This document shows positions 25,101 to 41,193 of a DNA stretch of 64,000 nt, piece after piece. The notes beneath the pieces were generated by a model that saw only the letters and a program-made list of their open reading frames with translations, had not been told where the DNA came from and did no database searches. Source of the DNA: Dryococelus australis (lineage: Eukaryota > Arthropoda > Insecta > Phasmatodea > Phasmatidae); contig CM057009.1 in NCBI GenBank assembly GCA_029891345.1, forward strand, positions 214,083,120 to 214,147,119, given 5' to 3'. The translations under genes and the position numbers were made by a program. Within the stretch, counting starts at the first letter, position 1, and each line of letters opens with the position of its first letter.

Positions 25101-25554
25101 TCCTAAATTATGAGCCTAGCAACACAGTATACTATCACAATCAGTTGCAGTGGGTTCAATTCTTTGCAGACATTTGTCACTAGGCAGGAATATTTTAACA
25201 GTCAGTTACCACTAGGGTGTATTCATATTAGACAGCACAAAAGACTCAGTGAGAGTCAGTCATTTTAAAATAAAAGGATAGCTGTTTCTGTGTTCCTAAA
25301 TTTGGTGTTACAATTATTGTTCAGCGGTAAATAGTCTCCTTTATCTTACATATTGTAAAATTCTTGCTGCATTTCATAGTTTGGTAAACACCACCAATTT
25401 AACTTACGGGAGACAGCTGGCAAAGTTCACATCTTCTAAATTGAACCAGTACAATTTGAGTGACAAAGTAGTCAGATTTTTAGATTATAAATTTAGTTAA
25501 ATTTAGTATGTGCAGGTACTGGAATGAATACAATTAGATGATTATCACAAGTAA
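22140..25554. other. Intronic DNA, no assigned element
   Basis: Mostly AT-rich. 22800-23110 (gggtgagtcgttaatctatg onward) is more GC-rich and reads like a transposon fragment on the minus strand (22830-23093), but I cannot name the family. Confidence 0.45.
23267..23280. repeat. Poly-G run (14 G)
   Basis: Homopolymer of 14 guanines within a GC-richer island. Confidence 0.85.
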
Positions 25555-25559
25555 GCAAA

Positions 25560-25680
25560 TGCTGAATCTGGACAGCGCTTCTCATCTGTCTTACATGCCA
25601 ATGAAGTTGAAGTGATCACCGGGAATCAAACCAGGTTTACCGAAACGGACATCAGTTGCCCGGGCTAAAGAAGTTTAAAC
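25560..25680 (-). mobile_element. Possible tRNA-derived SINE fragment
   Basis: On the minus strand, agcccgggcaactgatgtccg is followed by ggtttgattcccggtgatc, which resembles tRNA A and B boxes at roughly the right spacing. The body does not match the other SINE copies, so this would be another family or a degraded tRNA pseudogene. Confidence 0.4.
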
Positions 25681-29641
<3,961 letters not shown>

Positions 29642-31099
29642 TTTAAATTAATTAAAATATTATCACAAACAGCTTAAACAAATTAGAGTGGTATTTTAAA
29701 ATTAATAATTAATGACAGATCCTTTATTCAGTGCTGCCATTATGAAGAAACTGTTCATAAAATTTCATTACATAAAATTCATCTAGCATTCAAAGTCAAC
29801 AAAGTCCTCCACAAGATGTCAAAACTGGTGTTCATTCACCTAAGTTACCCAAATGTACACATATTTTAATTATTTTTCTGAAATTAACTGTTGTATATAT
29901 TCAAAACAAGCGCATAGAATATTTAGGGCAGAAAAATATCAGTAGTACACATAAAAATATAAACCATAACAACTAAAAATATTGCTCTTAGTGACACGCT
30001 AGTTCAGCCAGCCCATAGGGGAGTTACAAAAACACTCAAAAGATGTGATGGAAACGGAGAGTGGGCTGAGCCACCACGCAGTTGAGAAAGGTGACGATAG
30101 GAGCTCCAGCTCGCTGGTCACGTTTCCGCGTTCCATGTCTGTCCGTAGCCAGGCAAATTCGCAGCGCGCCAGATCTCGGCCGTTCGCATACATGTGTTAC
30201 TTGATTCGTGTTATACGACGGAATGACTGTTCTGAGAGTTAAAAAAACCAATTAAAACTAATATAAGAAGCTGTTTATTTTGGGCCCAAAAATGTCAAAG
30301 AAAAAATATTTAATTTTTCAGGAATGGCTGCTCTCCTGACAGTGAAAATTTGTAGTATTACTAACATGCTCACATACAAACAAATAAAAAATATTTTGGT
30401 ATAAAGAATATATCCTACTCTCATTTTGTATACCATCATTTCAAAAAGATTAAATGTCATTTAATATAATAAATATTTTTTTCTTTGTATTTTTAAAGAT
30501 TTTTCTTTTATTTGGTAATAGGTGTTCGTCAAACAGCATAACTGACATACTTAATTTAACACACGTTTTTTTTCCCACTTGAACAGTCTTAAAGCAATTT
30601 GACATGATATGTTAGTAATCAGCAATAAAAAATGTTTCCTTGTTAGTATCTGCTAATCCCTACAGTTTCCTGAGAAATCACATGTTTAGTTGGAAAGCAG
30701 ATTGATGGTTGCCTGGGAGGTAGGCAGCCTGTACCACTGCCATGCGTGATGGGTGAACTGATACCCTGGCTAATGTCCCTGTCCTAAGGCAACAGGTTTA
30801 TAAGTTTGTGGACAGGCTGAGAAGTTACTGTGGGCTAGTGCTCCATTTCATTATTATTCCTGTTATCTTACCAATTGGCGACCAGGTTGCCTGCCTGCTA
30901 GCAGTACGTTAGTAGTTTACACAACAGACAGTTCTTCACAATGTGTGTGATAGAATAGAGTAATGAGAAACTGATGGCCATGCATCTCACGTGTGGTGAA
31001 ATTATGTATAATGCAACAAACGAAAAGTTTTCAGCCCAACATTGACCAGTTGCACGTGTATTCACTTAAATTCATCAGCGTGTGGATAATATCCTATTA
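29642..31099. other. Intronic DNA, unassigned GC-richer patch
   Basis: 30000-30240 is distinctly GC-richer than its surroundings, with overlapping frames on both strands (e.g. 30036-30251 minus). This suggests a transposon fragment of unknown family. The rest is plain intron. Confidence 0.4.
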
Positions 31100-31450
31100 T
31101 GACTACTAGAAGATGTACCACTGAATTTACAAGAAGACATGTGGTACATGAAGAAACTTTAGTCACTTAACAAGGCAGTACTTGGTTGCACAGTACTCAG
31201 CATTGATTTGCATATGTGGGCTAGTGTGTTGGTTACCGAGATTACCGGACCTAAACCCAGTCGACTTTCACTTGCGGTGACACTTGAAGGTACACATGTA
31301 TGCAACTGATGTGGACAATGTGGAGGATCTCTAGCAATGTTTTCAAGATACATGCCGTACCATAAAGACTAACGTGGAATGTTGCAACATGTGTGCCAGT
31401 CATATGAGCATTACATTTGTGCATGTATAGAGATGGATGACTTACACGTT
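31100..31450 (+). pseudogene. Mariner-type transposase C-terminal remnant
   Basis: In shifting frames the + strand reads LPDLNPVDFHLR, then HLKVHMYATDVDNVEDL and a weakly conserved tail. This matches the SPDLxPxDFxLWGxLK block, with its third catalytic acidic residue, of DDE transposases common in insects. In-frame stops abound. The upstream catalytic blocks were not found. Confidence 0.55.
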
Positions 31451-32706
31451 GACCATATGCTGTAACCTTGTAAACTCTTCACATTCCAAATAAATCACTG
31501 ATGATCTAAATCGGTTTTAGGTTTTACCCCACAGTACCACCATCTAAGCTAACTATGTTTTGTGCTGTGTGCCTTAGTGTGCTATATAAATCCCATTTCG
31601 CTTGGAGTAATTATGACTATCAATACAATTTGTTGACATAAACAGTGATTATATTTCCTATGTCTACAAAAACGATTATGTCAAATTAAATTCCTGCTTT
31701 TTGTCAAAAGAGAAACAGCCAGAAATGTGAAACATTACAAAATAATTCATACAAAAATACTATCATACATTCATGAGGAATATTGGTACAGTGGTGGTTC
31801 GTGGGTTTGAAGGAATAGTGAAGTAATGGTTGCCTGCTGATCCAGAATTACAGTGAGGCAACTTCTTCCATTTATAATTGCTTTCCAGAACTACCTGTTT
31901 CATTGTGTGTGCATTTGCTTAATTTAAAGAGCAGTATGCTTCAGCACACAACATTTTGCTAATATCATCTGAAACACACAAAATATCAGTGCTTAAATGC
32001 ACATGTTTTGGTATTTTGATTATGCGAAGAGAGAAATTTTTAAATGAAAATAATTTTCCTGATATGAAAATAGCATTGTTTCTTGTGACAATGGTGTAAG
32101 CTTTAAGGTATTTGGTTTCACCTAGTGGTTAATTAATACTCTTTTCATTGAAAATGTTAAAAATCTTGCTATATTGCACAATGTTTTATTATGGAAGAGG
32201 TACTCTGTATAAAGTTTTTACGAAGCCAAGCTTTGTCTAAACAGCAAAAAGTGTAGTCAATAATTATCTTCAGAGACTTAACAGTCTGCTGAGTAATAAC
32301 TAGTAAATGTTATGACTGTATATCCTAATTTTTGTGTGCTACACTTTTGTACTTGGCCCCTCCCCACCCCACTTCATTCTTCTGGAATAGAAGCCTGTGT
32401 ACGCTAATGCTCTGCAGTATTACGTGTCTTCTCACCAATTTTTTCTCTCCCACATTTTACTTTATCTTGCCAAATTTTCTCTATTCTTACCAACATTTTC
32501 GCTTCTTGCTAACATCTTCACTCTTGTAGACACATTTTAATTTCATTAGTCTTCCCTATTTTCTTGGGTCTTATCAAATTTTCCTTTATTATCCGCTCCA
32601 TTTACTTTATTCTTCCCTCTTTGTCTTCTGTCTTATTCTTTACTCTCATTTGCATTTTCTGTATGATTTTCCCATTTTTGTCTTGCTAATATGTACTTTA
32701 TTCTTA
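31451..32706. other. Intronic DNA, no feature seen
   Basis: AT-rich. A strikingly pyrimidine-rich tract on the + strand begins at about 32340 and continues after the SINE to about 33080, with repeated tctt and attttc words and no structure beyond low complexity. Confidence 0.5.
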
Positions 32707-32931
32707 GGGGCTGCTGTGATGTAGAGGTGAGACTACTTGCCTCCCACCAAGGCATGCCAGGTTCGATTCCGGGGGGGGTCACTCCTGGATTTTCACATGT
32801 GGGAATCGTGCCACACAATGCTGTTGGTCTGCAGGTTTTCTTAGGGATCTCCAGTTTCTCCTACCCTTGCATTCTGGCGCTGCTCAGACCTCAGTGTTAA
32901 CAGCCACCCAAATATCTCTACTTCACTTTAC
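32707..32931 (+). mobile_element. tRNA-derived SINE, copy 2
   Basis: The head has an A-box-like tgatgtagaggtgagac and a B box ggttcgattcc. The body is ggttttcttagggatctcc and the end is gttaacagccacccaaat with a cttcacttta tail. It is flanked by imperfect direct repeats (actttattctta and actttactcttt), consistent with a target-site duplication. It has the same family body as 44108-44371. Confidence 0.78.
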
Positions 32932-33375
32932 TCTTTAAGTCTTGCCTGCATTTTCTTTCTTCTTGTAAATGTTTTTCTTTGGTTGTGCCAAAATTTTCTT
33001 TTCTCTTCACAACAAATATTGTTATTCTTGCTAACATTATCATCTCACGTACAATTTCTTTTCACTTAAATTTTTTTCCTTCTTAAATTTATTTTAGAAA
33101 TTCTAGAAAGATTTTCTTTCAAATTGATAGTTGGTTTTCTCTCTTGTTATGAACAAAATTGACAATGCTACAATTTTTCTTGTTTCATCATAGAAAGTAT
33201 GTATGTATTTACAGTTTTAATTTATAAAAATGCTCTCATCACTGGCCACCAATACAGAAAGTGTCAGCAAAAGTGTCCGAAGATCTCCCTCATTTCCTTT
33301 TGATTATGAGTTGATTTCCGCAGGGTAAAATGGCTCAACGATTGCTACCGGGCATTTGCCCCAGCGTATCATAGT

Positions 33376-33702
33376 TCATAACCCTAGCCTGCAACGGGCT
33401 ATATGCCGGGCATGGTCCAACGTGCAGCATTGCTGGGTTAGCCATGATTGACCTAGGATAACATCTTCATCAATAATCGAGGTTACTGTGAAGGGGGTTA
33501 CGTGTTGTAAATGATGGACCTTCACACCAAGGTCGATGACGCCCTCATCTTCCAGGGTCTGGCCAGATTGAGCTATCCTCACTACCCTGGGTTGAGGCTG
33601 GAGGTTTGCACATTGTTCCAGTGATAACAAGTCACTTCGTGCAAAGTTTCCTTTGGTTGCAGAATCCAACAATTCAAGCCGGGGACATCCATTAATTTCC
33701 AT
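33376..33702 (-). pseudogene. LTR-retrotransposon aspartic protease fragment
   Basis: A 108-codon minus-strand frame whose end reads VDIxLGQSW-like (ILGQSWLTQQCCTLDHARH), the hallmark after the flap of retropepsins of Ty3/Gypsy elements. It begins with IDLGV and HHLQHVTPFTV, as in the middle of the fold. The N-terminal DTG catalytic motif is not seen in this frame. It follows the Gag region on the same strand, the usual Gag-protease order. No reverse transcriptase follows toward lower coordinates, so the element is truncated here. Confidence 0.65.
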
Positions 33703-33796
33703 AAAGATGCGTGGGGCTTCTAGATCTCAGAGATCTATAGCTTCTGAATCTTATTTTGAAATTTGGAGGGGCTGGGTTTGTCTTGAGATGGTGGCC

Positions 33797-34138
33797 TCAT
33801 GCGCATCCCAGTGTTGGCATTTCCCGGTTGGGCAGACCCCTTAACCTGCGAGCGAGGCTGAGCGCTTGGGGGTTGCTGTTGTTTGTCCATTCTCTGTAGC
33901 ACTGCCGGTTCGGGCAGTCCTTGAGGTGCCTTCCTGGGCAGTGCCATGATCGGGAGGTAGGGAGGGATGGGGTGACGGCGGGCGATAGACCATCTGGCGT
34001 GCAGGAGGTGGGGGAGGAGGTGTGGCCTTCAAGGCACGCGCCAGGCTGTTTAGCCGCATCTGTGCTGCTCAAGTTCCCTGACCCTCTAGACCAGGTCCTC
34101 GAGGTTTTGTGGCTTGGAGGTATTGAGTAGGTTTGCAA
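33797..34138 (-). pseudogene. Gag nucleocapsid-like region, Pro/Ser-rich
   Basis: Minus-strand frame after the capsid region. It is rich in Pro, Ser and Gln and contains HCPGRHLKDCPNRQC, an eroded zinc-knuckle (CCHC) pattern that lacks its first cysteine. Two further frames overlap this span, so frameshifts are likely. Position between capsid and protease supports the assignment. Confidence 0.5.
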
Positions 34139-34986
34139 AGAGAGAGAAGTAATATATGTACAATATTACATATGTAACTAGCTTCTGTCTCAGTGGAATA
34201 CAAACATTTATACATTTGCACCTTCCTTCTTATGTAAATTTCCGCTTCCTCTGTTTCCCCTTGCATTTTTGTGTGGACGTCAGCAATCAGCTGTGTAACC
34301 GCGTCCTCTCCAGTGAAATGGGAAGCAAGCCTATGGCTCAGCTGTTCCCACTTGCTGATAAATTTGTCATATCTATCCCACCAGGCCTTAGCTTTCACTT
34401 TCAATTATCCTTGGGTCTTTGGTACCCATTGCCGGTGTGGGACGTTGTGTTCACAGGACTTGTGCTTGCATTCAAGTAGGAATTCAATAGGGTCCTCTTG
34501 TAGGTAGCCACTGAATTCCACGAGCTGAAATTCAGTAGAGTAGTAGGATAAATCCAGGCTATATCTTGAGCCTGGATTACGGGGATGGTATGCCAGGCTC
34601 TGGCATGCCTGGCAGTGATAGACTAGGCCAGGCTGTGTGAATGACTCATCTGGGTAGCCTATGCATGTGAGGAGGAATTTTTGGTGGCAGGTGATACACC
34701 TGGTTATGAAAGTCCCTCGGCTTTTGTAATTGTACCAGTTACACCTTACTGGACGTTGGGATTGGCAGAATAGGCATCCGTAGTCCAAACCATCTACTAT
34801 TTGATACGTGTCGTTCCACCCAACACAAGTGTAATGAAAACTCTTTCGACAGCGTGTACACCTAATGAGAAATCTCCCAGCGCCTGGGCAGGTTTATGCA
34901 TCACACTACATTGCGAGTTTCTGGGTTTGAGGTCCGGTGGCGAATGCTGCTGCGACCTCGTGATCACTTTCTCCAGAAGCGGACAT
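34069..34986 (-). pseudogene. Gag with two PHD-finger-like domains and capsid
   Basis: One minus-strand reading frame from a possible start ATG (34984-34986, MSASGESD) to 34069, broken only by stops near 34903 and 34894 and a single TAA at 34405-34407. After the start comes a C4HC3 pattern, about 34888 to 34765: C-x9-CTRC-x4-H-x2-C-x16-CLFC, with FHYTCVGW; this spacing is that of a PHD finger. A second copy (34743-34603) repeats it as RCITC, FLLTC, x16, HCQAC, with the zinc-binding His replaced by Leu. Then follow GYLQEDPIEFLLEC and KAKAWWDRYDKFISKWEQL, typical of Ty3/Gypsy capsid. PHD fingers read histone tails in known proteins; a role in this Gag is inference. Confidence 0.65.
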
Positions 34987-34989
34987 TGT

Positions 34990-35810
34990 TACTACAAGTA
35001 AGATGCCACAGGGTTTTTAGTAATCTCGGACTCCCTGAAGTCCGGAACGTTGCAATAAAATGATTTAGCATCTGCTAAATATGCTTGGGGAGGGGGAAGG
35101 ATTGGCTCCAAGCTTCTTCCCTCGCACCCTAAGTTCATCACCAAGTAATATTTGAAGCAGTTGGTGAAAATAGGGCTTCCAATGTGGTTACCAAGCGTAA
35201 CGCGTGTACACAAATAAGGATTTGGGTGGGGGGGTGGGTGTTTGGCAAGATTGCTAGCGCCCGATGAAAAATGGTATCCCGAGGTGTGGCAGTCTTCCTT
35301 TGACTCTGGAGGGTATTGCAAAAATTGACTCACTTGTCAGTTGCCCCAGGATTACTTAAATCATTAGTGTCCTCCTCAATTAACTTGAGAGTTATCTTAA
35401 GCTTATTTTAACACCACATTTATGAGCGTTGGGCATGAGGCCATTAAAGATTATGGCGATGCAAACCGAACTTGTATGCAAGACGAAGCCACGTATTATG
35501 GCGGTCCTACTGTGTTCGTCCAGATATACATCTACGTCTAACGTGTCTCGCCGCATAACTCCTTCTAGCCATTCATTAGCCCGAAGGGTTATACATTGGG
35601 GACCTGTAGGCAGTTGGTAATACCTGGGTGTAACGAGTTCCTTGTGAAGGGCTCCCCCGAAGGTTAGCCAATGCAATAGTCTGAGCATTACCGGGGCCAA
35701 ACTCGGAATACCGCTCTGTGTTCCTTGTATTTGCCATGTGGCTTGTTCGTGATGCCGACGTTGCCGTACGTAGCCAAAATAATAAATAAAATAATTAATT
35801 TTCATGAGCT
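34990..35810 (-). other. Leader or unassigned frames of the minus-strand LTR element
   Basis: Two long minus-strand frames (137 codons at 35392-35805 and 113 codons at 34992-35333) lie between the LTR-like region and Gag. The first contains EWLEGVMRRDTLDVDVYLDE and neither matches a domain I know. They may be an unusual 5' module or a spacer that happens to be open. Base composition is like the Gag region, so they probably belong to the element. Confidence 0.35.
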
Positions 35811-36069
35811 TTCAAAACACATGGGGACAAAAATGTTACGTATACCTAGAATTGAGAAGGCTCTAGAATTCACTTGTTGTAATTTGGTTTTTATTATAAT
35901 CGCATAATTTGTGAGTAAAGTAATACAGTGAAGAGATTTTAATAATATTACATTAAACACACTTAACGAAAATAATCACTGTGAATAAAATTACTGCGGA
36001 AGTAAAGCAGTTCAGGGGGAGGCAAAGATTTGATTGTTATTTAAATTATTAAAAAAATATTAATTTGTT

Positions 36070-36920
36070 CTGGGAGTCCTAATTTTAATTAGGGATTGTC
36101 CAGAAGGGACCTTGTAGTGTACAAGGTTGTCTACCCAACTCGTAAAGATGTGGCCGGGCTGAGGCCTTACAGGGATGTCCTTAAGGGACCACATAGCCGT
36201 GACGTTGGTTTTCCTGGAGAGGTAGGGGTAGTAAAGTTATGTCGACGTGTGATAGCTGTTGGCAGTGAAGACGACCCTGGAGGTTGGAGGCACTGCAGAA
36301 GTAGAGGCTTCCTGGTGGCGGTGTCCTCTGAAGCGAGTGACATCATCAAAGATCACTCATGGCTACTGGCGCAGCAGAGGGCATCCAGTCCTTGTCAGGA
36401 TACCCCAGCCTTCACAGCCTGGGTTGCCCCCGCGGTTAAGGGATTTCCACCCTTAGTGTCATCACCGGCCTTCGCAGCCTCAAGGACGATGAGCAACTGC
36501 TAAGCCCCTGTCTGCTAGGCCTTTTATATGGATTTATGTAGACCATAGGTGCTCAGAGGGGTGTGGGGGAGTTAGTCCCGCCTCTTAGGAGTGCAGCTTG
36601 TGACGTTGTATGCATGAGCTATGGGTCCTTATCTTGCCTGCTGCTCGGCACGTGGTGTTGAGTTCTCTGGTCCATAAGCGCTCAAGGAGGCAGTGGCTTT
36701 TTTTCGTTGATTGGCCCTCTTCCTCCAGCGGCACAAAGTTTGAAAAGAGTGCAGTTGCTCTAGTGGGTGCAGTGAAGTACATCAGTATTTCATTCGGGCA
36801 GGGGCGATGGCATGACTACTTCTTAAAGATTCGGATTGACGGTTAAAGCTAGGAGCATGGTGTTGGAGGTGTGTTGAGGCTCTGTCAACAACTGGAAATC
36901 CCTCGTGTCCTGTCTCCATC
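36070..36920 (-). mobile_element. Probable LTR and promoter of the Gag element
   Basis: GC-richer block upstream of the minus-strand Gag. On the minus strand a TATA box (catataaaagg, about 36519-36529) is followed about 25-30 bases on by a start-like region. The block ends in ctcccagaaca, a CA-type LTR end. No second LTR was found to prove it. Overlapping frames on the + strand (36096-36503) are taken as artefacts. Confidence 0.45.
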
Positions 36921-38497
36921 ACAGTGAGTGAATGAAGTTAACTTGCCTATAGAACTTTGCCATTATTCAGATGGGGCGAAGTCGGCCATTTGGAGTGCAC
37001 TTCTTCTAAGAGCTAAAATATGTCATGCGTAAAAACTTTATAAATATTGGTTGCAAGTTCTCCAACTACTTAACCTACAAATTTTATACTAGCTGTTGTA
37101 CTTGGAGTTTTTCTTCCTCTGATTTTAAAAGTAATTTATTATTAGTGTGTAGATTTAACGAAGTTATTCTGTAAGTTTAACATAGTTGCAATGCTTCATT
37201 GTGGTGTAGTACAATGTTCTAGATTAAGCAAAACATTTAAGATAGTTGATTAAAAACTATGATATTTTACACTCATAAACTTTTGAAGTACACACTTGCC
37301 ATGTTGGCAAAATGGTGCTGTGATCGCCTCCTCTATTGGAGTAGTGCCCATCCATGCATAATGGGGATGTCGTCAGACCTTACTGATCGTCGTCGTAACA
37401 GTGGAGTACAGAATGGGGAAGAAACAAGATCTCTGCACATTTAATTGTGACAAGATAACTGGAACCAGACATATGTGCACTCAACATCGTGTAGGTACTG
37501 GGACTTCCACGTACCACCATGTCGAAGGTTCATGGGTACATGTAAAACTATTACCATCAAGACAACTGCCATGGTGTACAGAATATTGGTGACAGGAGCT
37601 ACTGTCGGCTAGCATGGTTGGTAACACCAGGGAAGCAAACCACAGACCACAGTGCAGCAGATCTTTTGTCAATTCAAGTTGGATCATGACAACTTGTGAG
37701 CGACCATACCATCCAGAACTATAATCAAGTCGAAAGGGGGTACTACATGCTATAGGTTTGTTCACGCTAAAGTGAGCACTTTTGAGGCCGTAGTTACTTT
37801 TTATTTCAGCCATTTTATACCCTTTAACTATTTTTTTTTTTTTAATATAATCATGTAAGTAATAAACATAGTCTTTAGATTCCACCGCACTTGGAAGTTA
37901 ACGTCTAAGGCTAAAATAAAATATATTTACTGACTATTGTTCCAAATGAGAGGGCCTTTATAAATGCTCAATTTACTACGAATAGCCTCTACTAGGCAGG
38001 TGTGTCTAATTCAACCGCTCATGAGTGTATATTACAGGATAAAAGTTTTATTGTGTTTCTTAAAATTTAATTTGTTTAGTATTCATAACTATTAATAATT
38101 GTGAATTTTTGTAACTGATTTTCTATTGCAGTATTTGAACACAGCAAGTTTTTTTATTTTGAAAAACTTTTCAGGACTTATGTACAGCAGTCCTATTTGC
38201 TGTAATTTTTAAGGATAGTAAAAAAGGAAAGTTGCCTTTTATGGATTTTCAATGCTAAGTGTTAATAATATGCTACTTGTTTCATGTACGTAAATGTTAA
38301 TAATATGCTACCTGTTTCATGTGCGTAAATGTTAATAATTTAAGTGAATGGTGTTATGTAAATAAGAATTATTAATGTAAGTGCCAATAACTTATTACAG
38401 GCACTAATATACATTTTTTAATTTGCTTACTGTAATTTTACAGGGAATGTTTTTTATGAATTCAGTACTCTAAAATTAACATTAAAAATGCATTCCA

Positions 38498-38528
<31 letters not shown>

Positions 38529-39319
38529 TTGGATTTCTCATGTCCCATTTATTATTATTGTAATTTGCAAGGAATGACATGTAATGCATTCAAAATAAAT
38601 CAAACCATTATGCAACTTTGCAAAATGGTTAAAAAGTAGTCTGGGAAGCATTACCTTTAATTTATTTTACATTTCTTGTTTGTTTATTATAATAAAGTTT
38701 AGGGTTGAGGTCATATGGTTACACACACAGGCAGCGTTGCACAGAGTCAAGCAGGCATTTTTCTGAGTGTCTTACAGAAGTTCTGAGGAATGAATATTTG
38801 GTTACTATATACAGCAATTTTCATCCCGTTATATTATACCAAGCTCATCTACATTAAATAAATGGCAAACGAATGTAATGTTAAGAGGAAACATTAAGAA
38901 TTGCTAACTTTGAATATAGTAAACAAGATAGTTTTTTTGTTGAAATAAAATTTTAATATAAATTCTTAAGCTCATTTTCAAAACAGGTATGTAAAATGCA
39001 TTCTTGGTTATTATATAATGAATTATATAACGAGATACATAATTTTACGAAGATTGTATAACCAATTTTCGATTGCCTGAACTTTCACTGTACAATTTTA
39101 TTATGTTTAGGTGGTAACGTCAACAGTAAGGAAACAAAAATTCAACTGTTAAATTTTCAATTCTATAACGTCGTTAACCCAGCACCCTCTACAAAATGAA
39201 GATTGATCTAATTGAAGCAGTTACTTCTCTGTTTCAGCGACCTAATTCTGTTTCCTTCCACACAAAGCCACTGAGTTTGGTTGTAAAACAATGGAGCTGC
39301 ACGTGTATGTTCAGAAATA
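36921..39319. other. Intronic DNA with an unassigned patch
   Basis: 37260-37720 is GC-richer with overlapping frames (e.g. 37481-37885 minus) that I cannot assign to a family. The remainder is AT-rich intron. Confidence 0.4.
38258..38340 (+). repeat. Two-unit tandem repeat, period 37
   Basis: The unit taatatgctacttgtttcat followed by gtacgtaaatgttaa occurs twice with two or three substitutions. Confidence 0.8.
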
Positions 39320-40680
39320 CACTGGTGGGAAATGGAAAATGTACACCCAGATGCAATGGTCCCACATGAATGAAGGTTGTATTGAATAATTATACAAATT
39401 GAGGACTGTATATGATAATAATCACAGGATCATACATCTACGGATGGACTGAAGCTACAGTGTCTCTTGAATAACATTAGTATCTTATGTAGCCGCATTT
39501 AGAGGCGATGCAGACCTGCAGTCGGGCATTTAGACTATCATTAAGGTGTTGGATGTCGTCGTGGGGACTAGTGTTCCATGCTAATTCCACCTGTTGCAAT
39601 TGATAGTGGTTTTTTGCCGATATTGCAGACCCTACCAAATGCAGTCCCACCCTGTCCCACACATGTTCAATAGGGGACAGGTCAGGTGATCATTCTGACG
39701 AGGGGAGTTTACAAAACACTTTTTAGAGCATGTTGGGTAACATGGGACGTGTGTGCATGGGCATTGTCTTGCTGGAAGAGCACATCTTCTTGGCATGGTA
39801 GGAACGTAATATGAGCTGGATGATGTTCTGGATGTAGTGTTCACTGTTCAGTGTTCCCTCAACAAACACCAGAGGTTTACGGTCATTGTAGGCTATTGCT
39901 TCCCAGGCCACAATGCCAAGAGTTGAACCTTTATGTCACTGCCATATACACACTGGTCGACGCCGCACTCGCAAACGATAGTCATTGGCCAAAGGCTGAA
40001 TCGATTCTCATCACTAAACACAACTCAGTGGCATTCATTACTCCAGTTGCGTAGTTCGCGACATCATCTGAGGTGGGCTGCATGGTGATAAGGTGTGAGA
40101 GGAAGTCTGGCGAGCGGCACCCTTGATCGTAGCCCAGCATCCAGAAAATGGTTGGTGATGTTTATAGCTGACACCCTGGGTGCAACAGTGGCCTTTATCT
40201 ATATAGCAGTCGCTGTGTGATCAGCAATGGCTGTTCGTCTGATGCTGCAGTCCAGGTGGGAATCCGTATCCCGCTGCCATCCAGAACCAGGTTGACGAGC
40301 ATGTGCAGCATCGTTGGACCACTGGCACCACCAATGATACACAGGAGACACTTCATGTCCTATGTGGGCAATTCTTCGAAAGGACCATCCAGCCTCCCTT
40401 ATGCCCATAATACCGCCTCATTTAAAGTCAGTTAATTGTACAAAGTGTGGTAATCTATGCCATCATGGCATGTGTACAACGCTTCGTACACACAGGCCGA
40501 TGCTTGAAAAAACAGACTACACCTTCACCGAGTCAACTAGAATTATATTGGGCACAGTGCAGTGGTTTTATGCCTAGTACAGCACTGTTGAGCATTGCGT
40601 GTACTGCTCTTTATCAGTGCCCTATGTTCAAATGGTGTTTCTTTGTCACCGCTTTAGTGGTATTCATTTTTCCACCAGTG
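39320..40680 (-). mobile_element. Tc1-like transposon with both termini, dead transposase
   Basis: 1,361 bp. The left end is cactggtgggaaatgg and the right end, in reverse complement, is cactggtggaaaaatg; TA precedes the left end and the right flank is CA. The minus strand encodes a decayed Tc1-like transposase in pieces. The N-terminal helix-turn-helix is REAGWSFRRIAHIGH (about 40400). The catalytic middle is WEAIAYNDRKPLVFVEGTLN (about 39900). A degraded Asp block follows, then the C-terminus MWDRVGLHLVGSA and AWNTSPHDDIQHLNDSL to GYIRY. Several frameshifts and stops make it inactive. Confidence 0.85.
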
Positions 40681-41193
40681 CATGAGGAATAAAGTATTAC
40701 TAATTAAAGTATGAATCATAATTATTGTGTATTTGTAATTTTCAACGTATTCTGTTTAATTTTAACACAAAATTTAATTTGATTCATATTGTTCAAAAGC
40801 CCACAAACAAGCAATAATAAAGTTTTTTTAATTTTTTTTTTTAGTTTTTTAGTTTTTTTTTTTTTTATTTTTCTATTTTGGTGCACCCCAATAATGGCAC
40901 CCAGTTCACCCACACCGCTCGAACTGCCATAGTGCTGGCCCTGCATGCGCGCCTATGCATATGTGCGCACATGCACACACACACACATCTACCTTTGGTG
41001 TAATGTGTATTTTAATCTTGTTACCTAAAATGTAAATGTAAGAAATTTCTTATTTACCTCGGCATGTTAACCACACAACGCTGCAAAAGATACACAATAA
41101 CCAAACAATTTATATAAGCAAGAGATTGTCAAATTGAAGTATTAAAAAAAATATTTCATTTGTTTTGTGTATTTAAAATTTATTTTAAAATAT
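40681..41193. other. Intronic DNA with poly-T and CA repeats
   Basis: T-rich tract at 40824-40871 and a short (CA)n at about 40970-40986; no gene. Confidence 0.7.

Noticed and set aside
33921..34507. Plus-strand frames opposite the Gag region
   Set aside because: The minus strand has zinc-binding and capsid motifs in order; the plus-strand frames are shadows.
36096..36503. A 135-codon + strand frame
   Set aside because: No recognisable domain. It lies antisense to a probable LTR with a TATA box; GC-rich composition explains the open frame.
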